Shown in pieces: positions 54,283 through 63,529 of a DNA stretch of 64,000 nucleotides. The notes beneath the pieces were generated by a model. The model saw only the letters and a list, made by a program, of their open reading frames with translations. It ran no database searches and was not told where the DNA came from. The translations under genes and the position numbers were made by a program. The stretch comes from Pseudoroseicyclus aestuarii. Lineage in GTDB: Bacteria; Pseudomonadota; Alphaproteobacteria; Rhodobacterales; Rhodobacteraceae. The stretch's first letter is position 1. Each line of letters opens with the position of its first letter. Location of the stretch: contig NZ_QJTE01000001.1 in assembly GCF_003217255.1 (NCBI RefSeq), forward strand, positions 124,001 through 188,000, given 5' to 3'.

Positions 54283-55941
54283 TCAGGCCTCGTAGCCGTA
54301 GATCTCTTTCGCGCGCTCCGGGCTCAGGTAGCCGTTGCGCAGATCTCTTGCGATTGCCTCGCGGCTGCGCTTCGCCGGGTCACCGTAGCCGCCACCGTTG
54401 CCGGTCACCACGCGGATCACGTCGCCCTTGTTGACCTGCAGGTTGGTCGCGAAGGAAAAGCGCTCCGTGCCACCGTCGCGGCGCAGCACCTCGACATAGT
54501 TGACCGAGCCGTCCAGCCCGCCGGAGGCGCCCCAGGGCGCGATCCGGTTGCGCGTGTAGCCCACCGACAGGAAGTTGTTGTCGGCGCGCACGCGGTAGTG
54601 GGTCTCGATCCCCTTGCCGCCGCGCCACTGGCCTTCGCCGCCCGGTTCGCTGTTCAGCGCGACCTGCTCGACACCCAGCCCGTAGCGCGCCTCGGCGACC
54701 TCGGCGGGGCAGTTGAAGGTCTCGCCGTGGAAGCCCGAGAACTGGCCCGACACGCCGTCGGAGCCTTCCCAGCCGCCCCAGCCGCCGACCTGCGGTTCCA
54801 CGATGGTGTAGTGGCGCCCGGTTTCGGGGTGCGGGCCGCCCACGTTGGTGCCGCAGATCGAGGCGAAGTTGCCGGCTGGCACGACGCCGGGGAAGTGGTG
54901 TGCCAGCGCGCGCAGGATCATGTCGAACAGCCGGATCTCGACCTCGGAGTAATAGCCAAGCGCGCCGGGGGCCTCGACGTGGTAGATGGTGCCCGGCTTG
55001 GTCACCACCTTCAGCGGCTTGAAGAAGCCGCCGTTGCCGGGGGCGTCGGGATCGGTGAAGTCCTTGAAGGCCAGCTGAACGGCGATCTCGGTGCCTTCGC
55101 GCGAACAGTTGAGCGAGCCCGATTGCGCCGGGTTGTCGGTCAGGTCGACGATAAACTCGTCTTCCGTGATCGTCAGCTCAAGGCTGTGGATCGCGCCCGA
55201 GTCCTGCTCTTCCGAGAAGGCATAGGTGCCGCGCGGAATCTCCTTGATCGCGGCACGGGCCCGGCGTTCGCCTAGGTCCATGTAGTCCTGAACCGCGGCC
55301 TCGTAGGTGTCGGCACCGTATTTGTTCACCAGCTCAAGCACCCGGCGCTCGCCGATCCGCAGGCCGGCGATGCCGGCCCAGAGATCGCCGTGCAGGTAGT
55401 CGGGCAGACGCGAATTGATCTTCAGGATGTCGAAGACCGCGTCGTTCTGCATCCCTTCCATGAACAGCTTCACCGCCGGAATGCGCACGCCTTCCTGGAA
55501 AATCTCGGTCGCCTCGGAGGACATGGAGCCCGGGACGTTGCCGCCCACGTCGTTCCAGTGGGCGATGTTGGCCACCCAGGCGATCAGCGTGCCGTCGTGG
55601 AACACCGGCTGCGCCAGCACCATGTCGTTCAGATGGGTCACGCCGCCGAAATAGGGATCGTTGGAGGCCAAGACGTCGCCTTCGCGGATCGCCTCCAGCG
55701 GAAACTTCTTTAAAATGCCCATGATCGCCTTGTCGAGCACCCCGATGAAGGCGGGGATGCCCGCCCCCGACGCGGCGATTTCGCCCCGCGGGTTCAGGAT
55801 CGAGGTCGACAGGTCGAGCACCTCGTAGATGATCGCGCTCATCGAGGTCTTGACCTGGGCGTAGAACATCTCGTCCGCGATGGCTTCCAGCCCGTTCTGG
55901 ATGATGTCGAAGGTGACTGGATCGTAGGTCTTGTCCGCCAT
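54283..55941 (-). CDS. hyuB: hydantoinase B/oxoprolinase family subunit
   Basis: 552-aa HyuB-type subunit. Recognised by the start FDIIQNGLEAIADEMFYAQ, then SMSAIIYEVLDLSTSILNP, GDVLASNDPYFGGVTHLNDM, AHWNDVGGNVPGSMSSEATE and ICGTNVGGPHPETG, with a late VTGNGGGYGDPAKRSREAI. With HyuA it forms ATP-dependent amide hydrolases or carboxylases (5-oxoprolinase, N-methylhydantoinase, acetone or acetophenone carboxylase). The start is 3 nt after the hyuA stop. It is shorter than some HyuB by about 20-40 residues but looks complete. Confidence 0.93.
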   Translation of the reverse strand: MADKTYDPVTFDIIQNGLEAIADEMFYAQVKTSMSAIIYEVLDLSTSILNPRGEIAASGAGIPAFIGVLDKAIMGILKKFPLEAIREGDVLASNDPYFGGVTHLNDMVLAQPVFHDGTLIAWVANIAHWNDVGGNVPGSMSSEATEIFQEGVRIPAVKLFMEGMQNDAVFDILKINSRLPDYLHGDLWAGIAGLRIGERRVLELVNKYGADTYEAAVQDYMDLGERRARAAIKEIPRGTYAFSEEQDSGAIHSLELTITEDEFIVDLTDNPAQSGSLNCSREGTEIAVQLAFKDFTDPDAPGNGGFFKPLKVVTKPGTIYHVEAPGALGYYSEVEIRLFDMILRALAHHFPGVVPAGNFASICGTNVGGPHPETGRHYTIVEPQVGGWGGWEGSDGVSGQFSGFHGETFNCPAEVAEARYGLGVEQVALNSEPGGEGQWRGGKGIETHYRVRADNNFLSVGYTRNRIAPWGASGGLDGSVNYVEVLRRDGGTERFSFATNLQVNKGDVIRVVTGNGGGYGDPAKRSREAIARDLRNGYLSPERAKEIYGYEA

Positions 55942-55944
55942 GGC

Positions 55945-58029
55945 TCAGCCCTCTTCCTCGGTACGCGTCTCGATATGCGTGTTGCCGAAATCGTCGATGA
56001 AGACGCGGTTGGTGGGGTGGACGACGATGGTCGTGCCCGGATCCTCGATCACGGCGGGGCCGTGGAAGGACATGCCGGGCTCGAACTTCGTGCTGTCGTA
56101 GATGGTCGCCTCGTGCTCGCCCTCGGTCGCGTAGTCGACCATGCGCGTGCCCTTCACGGCGTCTTCCAGCCTTGCCCCCGTCTTGGGCAGCGGCACCAGC
56201 TCCAGCTTGCCGACCTCGGAGGAGGCGATCAGGTGGATGCCGATGATCTCGACGCCGGCGGTCAGGCGGTAGGTGTATTCCCGCTCGTAGATCTCGTGGA
56301 ACTCGGCCAGCATCCTTTCCATCACCTCTTCGGTGACGGGGCCGGCGGGCACCGGGACCTCGACCGCGAATTCCTGGTTCTGGTAGCGGCAGCGCACCAT
56401 GGGCTCGAAGGTGACCTTGTCGGCTTTCACGCCCTCGCGGGCGTATTCCTCGCGCGCCTGATCCATGGTCGCGCCGAGCAGGTCGTTCAGGGTCTCGCGG
56501 TCCCGGCCGTCCATCAGGCGGGTCACGAAGTAGTCGCGCCGCAGGTCCGACATCATCATGCCCCAGGCCGAGAAGACCGGCGCGCCGCGCGGCACGACGA
56601 CCTTCTTCACGCCCAGCTCCTGGCCAAGCGCCACGCCGTGCATGGGGCCGCCGCCGCCGAAGACCACCAGGGTGAAGTCGCGCGGGTCATAGCCGCGGTT
56701 GACCGAGACCAGCTTCAGCGCATTGACCATGTTGGAGTTGGCGATGCGCACGATCCCGCGGGCCACGTCCCGGGGCGTGTTGCCCAGGCGCCCGGCCAGC
56801 TTGCCCAGAGCGTTATCCAGCGCGGGCAGGTCGGCCTCGACCGAGCCGCCACAGAAGTAGTCCTTGTTGATCCGCCCAAGCGCCAGGTTGGCGTCGGTGG
56901 TCGTCGCATCCTCGCCGCCACGGCCATAGGCGGCCGGGCCGGGCGTGGAGCCGGAGGAATGCGGTCCCACGTGCAGCTTGTCGAAGTCGTCGACCCAGGC
57001 GATCGAGCCGCCGCCGTTGCCGATTTCCACAAGATCCACGACGGGCACCATGATCGGGTAGCCTGCCGATTTGCGATCCCGCTCAATCCAGTAATCGGTC
57101 TTGATCGTCACCTGGTTGTTCTCGATCAACGAGCACTTGGCCGTGGTGCCGCCGATGTCCAGCGCCAGGATGTTCGGCTCGCCGATGATCCGGCCCAGCT
57201 CGGCCGCGCCCCAGAAGCCCGAGGCCGGGCCGCTTTCGACCATGGTGATCGGCACGGCCTTGATCGCCTCGACCGAGTCCACGCCGCAGTTGGACTGCAT
57301 GATGAACATCCGGCCCTTGTAGCCCTTGTCCGTCAGGCCGCTTTCCAGCTTTTCCAGGTAGCGCTGTGCCTTCGGCTGCACGTAGGCCGACAGGATCGCG
57401 GTGTTGGTGCGTTCGTACTCGCGCCACTCGCGGGTGATCTGGTGGCTGGCAACCACGGTGACCTCGGGCCAGCGGGCCTCGACCTCGGCCTTCAGGGCGG
57501 CTTCGTGGGCGGGGTTCGCATAGGCGTGCAACAGGCTGATGGCGATGGCCTCGATGCCCTCGGCGCGGAACAGGCTCAGCGTCTCGTCCAGCGTCGACAG
57601 GTCCAGCGGGGTCACTTCCTCGCCCTGGTAGTCCATCCGGCCGGTGATCTCGCGGCGCAGGTAGCGTTCCACGAAAGGCTCCGGCTTCTTGTACTTGAGG
57701 TTGAAGAAGTCGGGGCGGTTGCCGCGGCCGATCTCGATCGCGTCGCGGAAGCCCTTGGTGGTGATCATCCCGACCTTGGCGCCCTTGCGCTCGGTCAGGG
57801 CGTTGATGACCACGGTGGTGCCATGGGTGAAGAAGTCGACCGAGCCGATATCCACCTTGCCCTTGTCCAGCACGTTCAGCACGCCCTTCTCGAAGTCGGG
57901 CGGGGTGGTGTCGGACTTTTCGGTGCGCACGGTCTGCTTGCCGGTTGCCAGATCGGTCTCGAAGTAGACCAGGTCGGTGAAGGTGCCGCCGACATCGGTC
58001 GAAACGCGGGTAATCTTGTCAGTCATCAT
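55945..58029 (-). CDS. hyuA: hydantoinase A/oxoprolinase family subunit
   Basis: 694-aa actin-like ATPase subunit. The N-terminal phosphate-1 motif is STDVGGTFTDLVYFE (about 10-24), followed by FFTHGTTVVINALTERKGAKV and GRGNRPDFFNL. The central LALDIGGTTAKCSLIE is the second nucleotide motif, then EIGNGGGSIAWVD and VVFGGGGPMHGVALGQELG. It phosphorylates the amide or enol oxygen of the substrate, which HyuB then hydrolyses or carboxylates. ATG 58026 is an alternative start and the ribosome site is weak. It lies 27 bp behind the ABC permease gene, tying substrate uptake to ring opening. Confidence 0.94.
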   Translation of the reverse strand: MMTDKITRVSTDVGGTFTDLVYFETDLATGKQTVRTEKSDTTPPDFEKGVLNVLDKGKVDIGSVDFFTHGTTVVINALTERKGAKVGMITTKGFRDAIEIGRGNRPDFFNLKYKKPEPFVERYLRREITGRMDYQGEEVTPLDLSTLDETLSLFRAEGIEAIAISLLHAYANPAHEAALKAEVEARWPEVTVVASHQITREWREYERTNTAILSAYVQPKAQRYLEKLESGLTDKGYKGRMFIMQSNCGVDSVEAIKAVPITMVESGPASGFWGAAELGRIIGEPNILALDIGGTTAKCSLIENNQVTIKTDYWIERDRKSAGYPIMVPVVDLVEIGNGGGSIAWVDDFDKLHVGPHSSGSTPGPAAYGRGGEDATTTDANLALGRINKDYFCGGSVEADLPALDNALGKLAGRLGNTPRDVARGIVRIANSNMVNALKLVSVNRGYDPRDFTLVVFGGGGPMHGVALGQELGVKKVVVPRGAPVFSAWGMMMSDLRRDYFVTRLMDGRDRETLNDLLGATMDQAREEYAREGVKADKVTFEPMVRCRYQNQEFAVEVPVPAGPVTEEVMERMLAEFHEIYEREYTYRLTAGVEIIGIHLIASSEVGKLELVPLPKTGARLEDAVKGTRMVDYATEGEHEATIYDSTKFEPGMSFHGPAVIEDPGTTIVVHPTNRVFIDDFGNTHIETRTEEEG

Positions 58030-58056
58030 GGGGTCTCGGTTTCCGTTCAGCGGCCG

Positions 58057-59022
58057 CTACCGGCGGCGGTTGCCCGATGCGGCGAGGGCGACTGCGATCA
58101 CGATGATCACGCCGGTGGTGAGGTCCTTGAAGAAGGGGTTCACGTTCAGGATGTTGAAGCCGTTGTTGATCAGCGCCATCAGCAGGACACCGGCGACCGA
58201 CCGCCAGACAGCGCCGGCGCCCCCCAGGATCGAGGTGCCGCCCAGGATCACCGCCGCGATGGCCTCGAACTCCATGCCCGTCCCGGCCTGGGGTTCCGCC
58301 ATCGAGATGCGCGACACGGCGATCACGCCCGCCAGGCCCGCGGCCATGCCGCAAAGCGAGAAGGTCATGATCTTGACGAGGTTGGTGCGGACACCCGACA
58401 GGATCGCCGCCTCTTCGTTCCCGCCGACGGCGAAGACCTTCCGCCCGAAGGTCGTGCGGTTCAGCAGGATCATGAAGATGATCATGAAGATCACCAGCGC
58501 GATCACGGCATAGTTCACCATGCCGATGCGCCCGCGGCCCAACCACGAGAATTCGGCGATGCGGACGGGGATCAGCGAGCCGTCGGTGACCAGGATGGCG
58601 ATGCCGCGGTAGACGAGGCTGGTCGCCAGCGTGACCAGGAAGGAATGGACCCCGAAGCCGGTGATGATGATCCCGTTGACCGCGCCCAGCAGCAGGCCGA
58701 TCAGCGGCCCGGCGACGATCACCATGTAGGGGTCCATGTTGACGGCGATCCACCCGGCCGAGACCGAGGCGACGCCAAAGATCGCACCCGTAGAAAGGTC
58801 GAACCCGCCGCCGATGATCACCAGTGTCAGCGCACAGGCGATGATCGCCAGGGGCGCCGACTGGTTGACGATGTTCAGCAGGTTGCGCGCCGTCAGGAAG
58901 CTGTCCGAGATCAGGCTGAGTCCGACAAGCAGGATGACGATGATCACCAGGACGCCGTAATCGCGGGCGAAATCACCGGCCGACATGCGGTTGGAGCGGG
59001 TGTTCGTTTGAGCGGTACTCAT
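58057..59022 (-). CDS. ribose-type ABC transporter permease
   Basis: 321-aa RbsC-like permease with about 8-10 hydrophobic segments. Typical features are the N-terminal DYGVLVIIVILLVGLSLISD, LTLVIIGGGFDLSTGAIFG near residue 75 and the EAAAI-like coupling loop GGNEEAAILSGVRTN (about 195-209), followed by AAVILGGTSILGGAGAVWRS. It transports a small polar molecule together with the double ATPase. The ATG overlaps the stop of the ATPase gene by 4 nt. The substrate need not be a sugar; transporters of this type also move other small polar compounds. Confidence 0.93.
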   Translation of the reverse strand: MSTAQTNTRSNRMSAGDFARDYGVLVIIVILLVGLSLISDSFLTARNLLNIVNQSAPLAIIACALTLVIIGGGFDLSTGAIFGVASVSAGWIAVNMDPYMVIVAGPLIGLLLGAVNGIIITGFGVHSFLVTLATSLVYRGIAILVTDGSLIPVRIAEFSWLGRGRIGMVNYAVIALVIFMIIFMILLNRTTFGRKVFAVGGNEEAAILSGVRTNLVKIMTFSLCGMAAGLAGVIAVSRISMAEPQAGTGMEFEAIAAVILGGTSILGGAGAVWRSVAGVLLMALINNGFNILNVNPFFKDLTTGVIIVIAVALAASGNRRR

Positions 59023-60557
59023 GCTTGGGAGACCTCCTTGCTGCGGGGGGCTGAGCCTTGTTCCCGGAAGATGCGGTTCAGCGCGTCTTCCACCGTGAGG
59101 GCGCGGCAGTCGGCTTCGGCGAAGATACGACCGTCGTTCATGAGGTAGCCGCGGTGGGACAGGTTGATGACTTCCTCCAGTTCGGAGGAGATCAGCAGCA
59201 CGGCGACGCCGGCTGCCGCCATTTCGATGATGAATTCATGGATGCGCTGGCGCGCCCCGATATCCACGCCGCGGCTGGGTTCGTCGAGGATCAGGAGGCG
59301 CGGCTTCTCGACCGCCCACTTGGACAGGAGAACCTTCTGCTGATTGCCGCCTGAGTAGTAGGCGACCTCGCCGTCGATCTTGCCGGGCACGATGCCGAAG
59401 TGGTCGATCATCCGCTGCGTGCGCTCGCGCTCGCGCGCCTTGTTGATGAACCCGAAGCTGGCGATGCTGCCAAGCGAGGCCAGCGACACGTTCGGCCGCG
59501 TCACCTGTGTGAGCACCAGGCCCTGCTTGCGCCGGTCCTCCGGCACGAAGGCCAGGCCTTGTGCAATGGCACGGCGAACGTTCAGGCGCTTGTCCTGCCG
59601 AATGCCGTTGATGGAATAGGTTCCGGCGGTGATCGGATCCGCGCCGAACAGCGCGCGGCCCACCTCGGAGCGGCCGGAGCCGACAAGGCCGATCAGTCCG
59701 ACGATTTCGCCGGGGCGCACCTTCAGGGTGATGTCGGACAGACCCGTCTGGGTGGAGACGCCCTCCATCTCGACCGCGGCGGCGTACTGGCGGGCCGGGG
59801 GCGTGGGCAGGGCGGGCCAGCTGATCTCGGAGGCCTCGCCCAGCATGGAATCCACCAGGCTCTGCTTGGTTTCGCCGTGCATCTCGTCGGTGCGGATGAC
59901 ATGGCCGTCCCGCATGACGGTCACGCGGTCGCAATTGGCCAGGATATGGTCCAGGAAGTGGCTGACGTAGATCACGGTCACCTCGCGGGCCTTCAGGCGC
60001 GCGATCAGCTGGTGCAGGCGCTCGGCCTCGTCCTCGGTGAGCGAGGAGGTCGGCTCATCCATGATGATCACCCGCGCCTCGCGGGCGATGGCGCGCATGA
60101 TCTCGACCTTCTGGCGCTCGGCGATGCGCATGTCGGCGATCCGGGTATGCGGGTCGAGGCCGAAATCGCAGGTCTTCTCGAGCGTATGAAAGCGCTCGAG
60201 GTCGCCTTTGCTGAGGAAGCCGCGGATATTGCTTTCCAGCCCGAGGAAGACGTTCTCGAGCACGGTCAGCTCGGGGACGAGCTGCAGTTCCTGGTGGATC
60301 ATCGCGATGCCGCGCCCCAGGGCGTCCCGTGGAGAGAAGCGTGTCACGGTCTGGCCAAAGACCTCTACCGCGCCTTCATCGGCCGCGTAGTAGCCGCCGA
60401 CGATCTTGCCGACGCTGGACTTGCCGGCGCCGTTCTCACCGACGAGGGCGTGAACCGAGCCCTTCTCGAAGTCGATCGTGATGTCGTTCAGGATGCGCGT
60501 GCCGCCGAAGCTTTTTGCGACACCCTGGACGCGCACGGCGATGTCCTTGCTGGTCAT
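59019..60557 (-). CDS. ribose-type ABC transporter double ATPase
   Basis: 512-aa RbsA/MglA-type protein with two nucleotide-binding halves. First half: Walker A GENGAGKS (40-47), degenerate signature MRIAERQKVEIMRA, Walker B VIIMDEPTSSLTEDEA. Second half: degenerate Walker A GLVGSGRSEVGRAL, FVPEDRRKQGLVL, signature YYSGGNQQKVLLSKW and Walker B LLILDEPSRGVDIGA. Such asymmetry is normal in this family. GGGAGG precedes the ATG. A hairpin separates it from the binding-protein gene upstream. Confidence 0.95.
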   Translation of the reverse strand: MTSKDIAVRVQGVAKSFGGTRILNDITIDFEKGSVHALVGENGAGKSSVGKIVGGYYAADEGAVEVFGQTVTRFSPRDALGRGIAMIHQELQLVPELTVLENVFLGLESNIRGFLSKGDLERFHTLEKTCDFGLDPHTRIADMRIAERQKVEIMRAIAREARVIIMDEPTSSLTEDEAERLHQLIARLKAREVTVIYVSHFLDHILANCDRVTVMRDGHVIRTDEMHGETKQSLVDSMLGEASEISWPALPTPPARQYAAAVEMEGVSTQTGLSDITLKVRPGEIVGLIGLVGSGRSEVGRALFGADPITAGTYSINGIRQDKRLNVRRAIAQGLAFVPEDRRKQGLVLTQVTRPNVSLASLGSIASFGFINKARERERTQRMIDHFGIVPGKIDGEVAYYSGGNQQKVLLSKWAVEKPRLLILDEPSRGVDIGARQRIHEFIIEMAAAGVAVLLISSELEEVINLSHRGYLMNDGRIFAEADCRALTVEDALNRIFREQGSAPRSKEVSQA

Positions 60558-60634
60558 GGCCTCCCTTTCCAGTTGTGGGCCTTTCGGCCGCCACCTCTGC
60601 CGGCGCGAAAGCGCCTGGCCGGAACGGCGAGAGA

Positions 60635-60657
60635 GGGGCGCGGCAGTGCCGCGCCCC
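60635..60657 (-). promoter_or_regulatory. hairpin between binding-protein and ATPase genes
   Basis: Perfect 10-bp stem GGGGCGCGGC / GCCGCGCCCC with loop of 3 nt, 17 nt after the binding-protein stop. It is positioned like the hairpin after dppA and probably favours excess binding protein over membrane parts. Confidence 0.6.
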
Positions 60658-60674
60658 GTCGGTCCGATCGTGGC

Positions 60675-61664
60675 TTAGCCCTGCCACTCGGCGTCGAAGT
60701 CGGGGTTGGCCTCCAGCCACTCCCTGTCCACGATCACCGGCACGTCGCGCAGGGAATATTCGTCGATCCAGGTGGGGACGTCTTCGCCGCGCAGAGAGGA
60801 CACCAGCGCATCCAGCGCCGCGGCGCCCATGGTGTGCGGGAACTGGGCCATGGTCGCGTCGTAGGTGCCGGCACGGATGCCGTCGACGACGATCTGGTTC
60901 AGCCCGCCACCGATCGTGAAGATCTCCGCGGTGTCGATGCCGGCATCGGTCAGCGCGATCTCGGCGCCCATCAGGTGCTGGTCCGCGCTGCCAAGGACGG
61001 CGTCGATGTCCGGGTTGGCCTGCAGGATGTCCTGCATGGCAACCATCGAGGTCGCGGGGCTGTAGTTGCCTTCACCCGTGGCGACGACCTGGATGTTCGG
61101 ATGCTGCGCGAAGACCTCCTCGTAGGTGTCGTTGCGCAGGTTGTCGAAGGGGAAGATCAGCTGGCCGACGATCACGACGACCTTGCAGGGGTCGATGTCG
61201 GCGCAATAGGCGGCGACGGCTTCGGCCTGCTCGCGGGCGCCGACGCTGGGATCGGCGGCGATGGTGGTGGTCAGGCCCTCGACCTGGGGCTCCATGTTGC
61301 TCAGCTCCGGGCCGATGGGGAACAACGTGGCGGCCACGGACATGCCCTGGGCGACAGCGTCTTCCAGCGCGGTGGCGATGCCGACGGTGTCATTGGGGGT
61401 GACGATCATGCCGTCGAAGCGGCCGCCGGCCACCAGATCCTCGACCTGGCTGAACTGCGTGGTCGCCGAGAAGGCGCCATCGAAGATCTCGACGCTGACG
61501 TCATCGTATTTCGCCGCGGCTTCCTCGATGCCGGCGTAGATCGACTGGTTGAAGCCGTTCTGGCTGGAGGCGGCGAGGAAGGCGATGGTGATGTCATCGG
61601 CCTGGGCAGCCAGCGGCGCGGCGAGGGCCGAGCACAGCAGGGCTGTCTTGAAGGGGGCGTTCAT
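60675..61664 (-). CDS. ribose-type periplasmic binding protein
   Basis: 329-aa periplasmic binding protein of the RbsB/LacI-like class (Peripla_BP_4). The signal peptide is about residues 1-22 (LLCSALAAPLAAQA). The mature part starts DDITIAFLAASSQNGFNQSI and contains GGRFDGMIVTPNDTVGIATAL, DIDAVLGSADQHLMGAEIAL and DAGIDTAEIFTIGGGLNQIVVDGIR (given in part). Aromatic and Asp residues line such sites, but the ligand is not predictable. GGAGA supports ATG 61664. It is the first transporter gene of the cluster and follows the GAF gene after 128 bp. Confidence 0.93.
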   Translation of the reverse strand: MNAPFKTALLCSALAAPLAAQADDITIAFLAASSQNGFNQSIYAGIEEAAAKYDDVSVEIFDGAFSATTQFSQVEDLVAGGRFDGMIVTPNDTVGIATALEDAVAQGMSVAATLFPIGPELSNMEPQVEGLTTTIAADPSVGAREQAEAVAAYCADIDPCKVVVIVGQLIFPFDNLRNDTYEEVFAQHPNIQVVATGEGNYSPATSMVAMQDILQANPDIDAVLGSADQHLMGAEIALTDAGIDTAEIFTIGGGLNQIVVDGIRAGTYDATMAQFPHTMGAAALDALVSSLRGEDVPTWIDEYSLRDVPVIVDREWLEANPDFDAEWQG

Positions 61665-61708
61665 GAATGTCGTCTCCAAGTTGGTGGTGAAACGGGCGGG
61701 GGCCATTG

Positions 61709-61741
61709 TGCGGCTTCTTCACCGAAGCTCTGCGGCTTCTT
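61709..61741. repeat. 11-bp direct repeat upstream of binding-protein gene
   Basis: TGCGGCTTCTT occurs at 61709-61719 and 61731-61741, start to start 22 bp, about two helical turns. It lies in the 128-bp space between the GAF gene and the binding-protein gene, a plausible regulator site. Confidence 0.5.
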
Positions 61742-61792
61742 TGGTGTCGTAGGGGCAGGGGGCGCCCGGCGAGGCGGGGCGCCCACCTTGCG

Positions 61793-62305
61793 TCAGCCGT
61801 CCTGGAAGGTGGCGGTGTCGTCGTTCGCGAGGTGCAGCAGAAGGAAGGCCGTGGTGACGGCCGGCTGCCAGGCCAGCGCCCTGCCGATCATTTCGGGGGC
61901 GAAATGGCCTTTCGGGCCCAGCATGTTGACGGTGCCGATGACGCGGCCATCCGCCACGGCGGGCAGGTTCATGTTGGACTGAAAGCCCAGATCGCGGATC
62001 TTCTCCCAGTCGAAGAAGACCTCGGCGATCTCCTCGATCGTGGTGCTGCTGAAATGCCGTGTCTCGGACAGCACCTCGTCGAAGTAGCGGTTCTTCTCCA
62101 GCACCTTGAAGCCGCCCAGCTCGTAGGCCTCGGGGTTCTCCGAGAACACGCGGCGCGAGCGCATGTTGGGGATGTCGTAGACCGAGGCCGTGGTCAGCCC
62201 CTTGCCGATATCGGCATTCAGCCCTTCCACCAGCCAGGCAAAGACACGGCGGGCGGCATCGGGGCCGGCGGCCAGCCGGAAGAGTGTCGCGGTGTCCATC
62301 GGCAT
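61793..62305 (-). CDS. GAF domain protein
   Basis: 170-aa soluble protein with one GAF domain (about 25-160): GKGLTTASVYDIPN, FDWEKIRDLGFQSNMNLPAV, then DGRVIGTVNMLGPKGHFAPE, which is the usual ligand-pocket sequence. It has no output domain. Stand-alone GAF proteins accompany several hydantoinase/oxoprolinase clusters (from memory) and may sense or bind the substrate. The ATG overlaps the amidohydrolase stop (TGATG), so the two are co-translated. Confidence 0.82.
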   Translation of the reverse strand: MPMDTATLFRLAAGPDAARRVFAWLVEGLNADIGKGLTTASVYDIPNMRSRRVFSENPEAYELGGFKVLEKNRYFDEVLSETRHFSSTTIEEIAEVFFDWEKIRDLGFQSNMNLPAVADGRVIGTVNMLGPKGHFAPEMIGRALAWQPAVTTAFLLLHLANDDTATFQDG

Positions 62306-63529
62306 CACGCGGCCTCCATGAAGTCTCGTGCCACGCGGCCGCCCTTGACGACCATGCGCAGGGTTTCCTCGGGGCGGCCCAGCAGGGTGACGTCGGCGAA
62401 GGGGTCGCCGTCCACCACGATGAAGTCGGCGCGGGCGCCCGCGGCGATCACGCCGATCTCGCCGTCGCGCATGCAGGCCATGGCGCCGATCTCGGTGACC
62501 GAGCGCAGGATCTCGGCCGGGGAGAGGACCTTGGCCAGAATGTCGAATTCCATGCCGCCGTACTTGCGCAGCTCGCCCAGCAGATCGGTGCCGAAGGCCA
62601 TGGGCAGGCCGGCGTCGCGCATGATGGCCAGCGACTCGAGGCCCTTGTCTCGCACGATGTCGATCTTGGCCTGCTCGGAGGCGCCCAGGCCCAGGGCCGC
62701 GCCCTCGAGCTTCAGCCCCTCGTAGGCGACGAGGGTGGGGACAGCCGGCCTCTGCCGCCATCTTCGCGGTGTCGGCGGTGATCAGGTTGCAGTGTTCCAG
62801 CGACTTCACGCCCAGCTCCACGCAGCGGCGGATCGCCTTGTCGTGGTAGACGTGGGCAGAGACGTAGGTGTTGGCGTTCTCGGCTTCCTCGACCATGGCG
62901 AGGATTTCGTCACGGGAGTACTGGATCGAGTCGATCGGGTCATTGGGCGAGGAGACGCCGCCGTTGGCCATGACCTTGATGAACTTGGCGCCTTCCTTGA
63001 GCATCTTGCGGCAGGTGACGCGCACGTTCTCGACCCCGTCGACCAGCACGCCCATGTTGGCAAGGCGCCAGCCCATGGCATCGGGGCGGATATCGGTGCG
63101 GGCGCGCAGGTCGGTGTGGCCGCCGGTCATCGACAGGCCCTTGCCGCAGATCACCAGGTCCGGGCCGTCGATCAGCCCGTCCTCCACCGCCTGAACCAGG
63201 CCGATATCGGCACCGCCCAGATCCCGCACGGTGGTGAAGCCGCGGTCCAGCAGGCCCTCCATGATCTTCGCGGCGCGCAGGGCGGCCAGAGAGTCGGTGG
63301 CCGTGACGTTGCTCCACAGGTCCAGCGAATGGGCGACGACATGGAAGTGACTGTCGATCAGGCCGGGCATCAGGGTCCGGCCGCCCAGATCGACGATTGT
63401 CGCGTCCTCGGGTGCCGCATCCCCTACGGAGGTGATCCGATCCCCCTCCGTGACGACGGTGGTGGCCTGTCCCAGGCGCTCCCCGTCCAGGTCCAGCAAA
63501 CGCGCGTTCGTATAGGCGGTCCGGGTCAT
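62305..63529 (-). pseudogene. metal-dependent amidohydrolase, frameshifted
   Basis: The coding sequence is split into two frames. The first part (63529 down to about 62745) has the metal motif LIDSHFHVVAHS (HxH at 61-63), the Lys region GAKFIKVMANGGVSS and VYHDKAIRRCVELGVKSLEH. After TAKMAAEAG the frame shifts. The second part resumes at VPTLVAYEGLKLEG in another frame and includes GLPMAFGTDLLGELR (metal Asp) and GEIGVIAAGARADFIVVDGD to the stop at 62305. A loss of about 5 or 8 nt near 62741-62745 would explain it. The protein is of the imidazolonepropionase/prolidase-like group. Either inactive or a sequence error. Confidence 0.85.

Noticed and set aside
55975-59148. Very long plus-strand open frame (over 1000 codons) opposite hyuA and the ABC permease
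   Set aside because: Its protein is His/Asp/Arg-rich low-complexity sequence typical of the antisense of GC-rich genes; the minus strand encodes clear families.
59400-61982. Plus-strand open frame of 860 codons opposite the ABC ATPase and binding protein
   Set aside because: Shadow frame; crosses several real genes and has no family resemblance.
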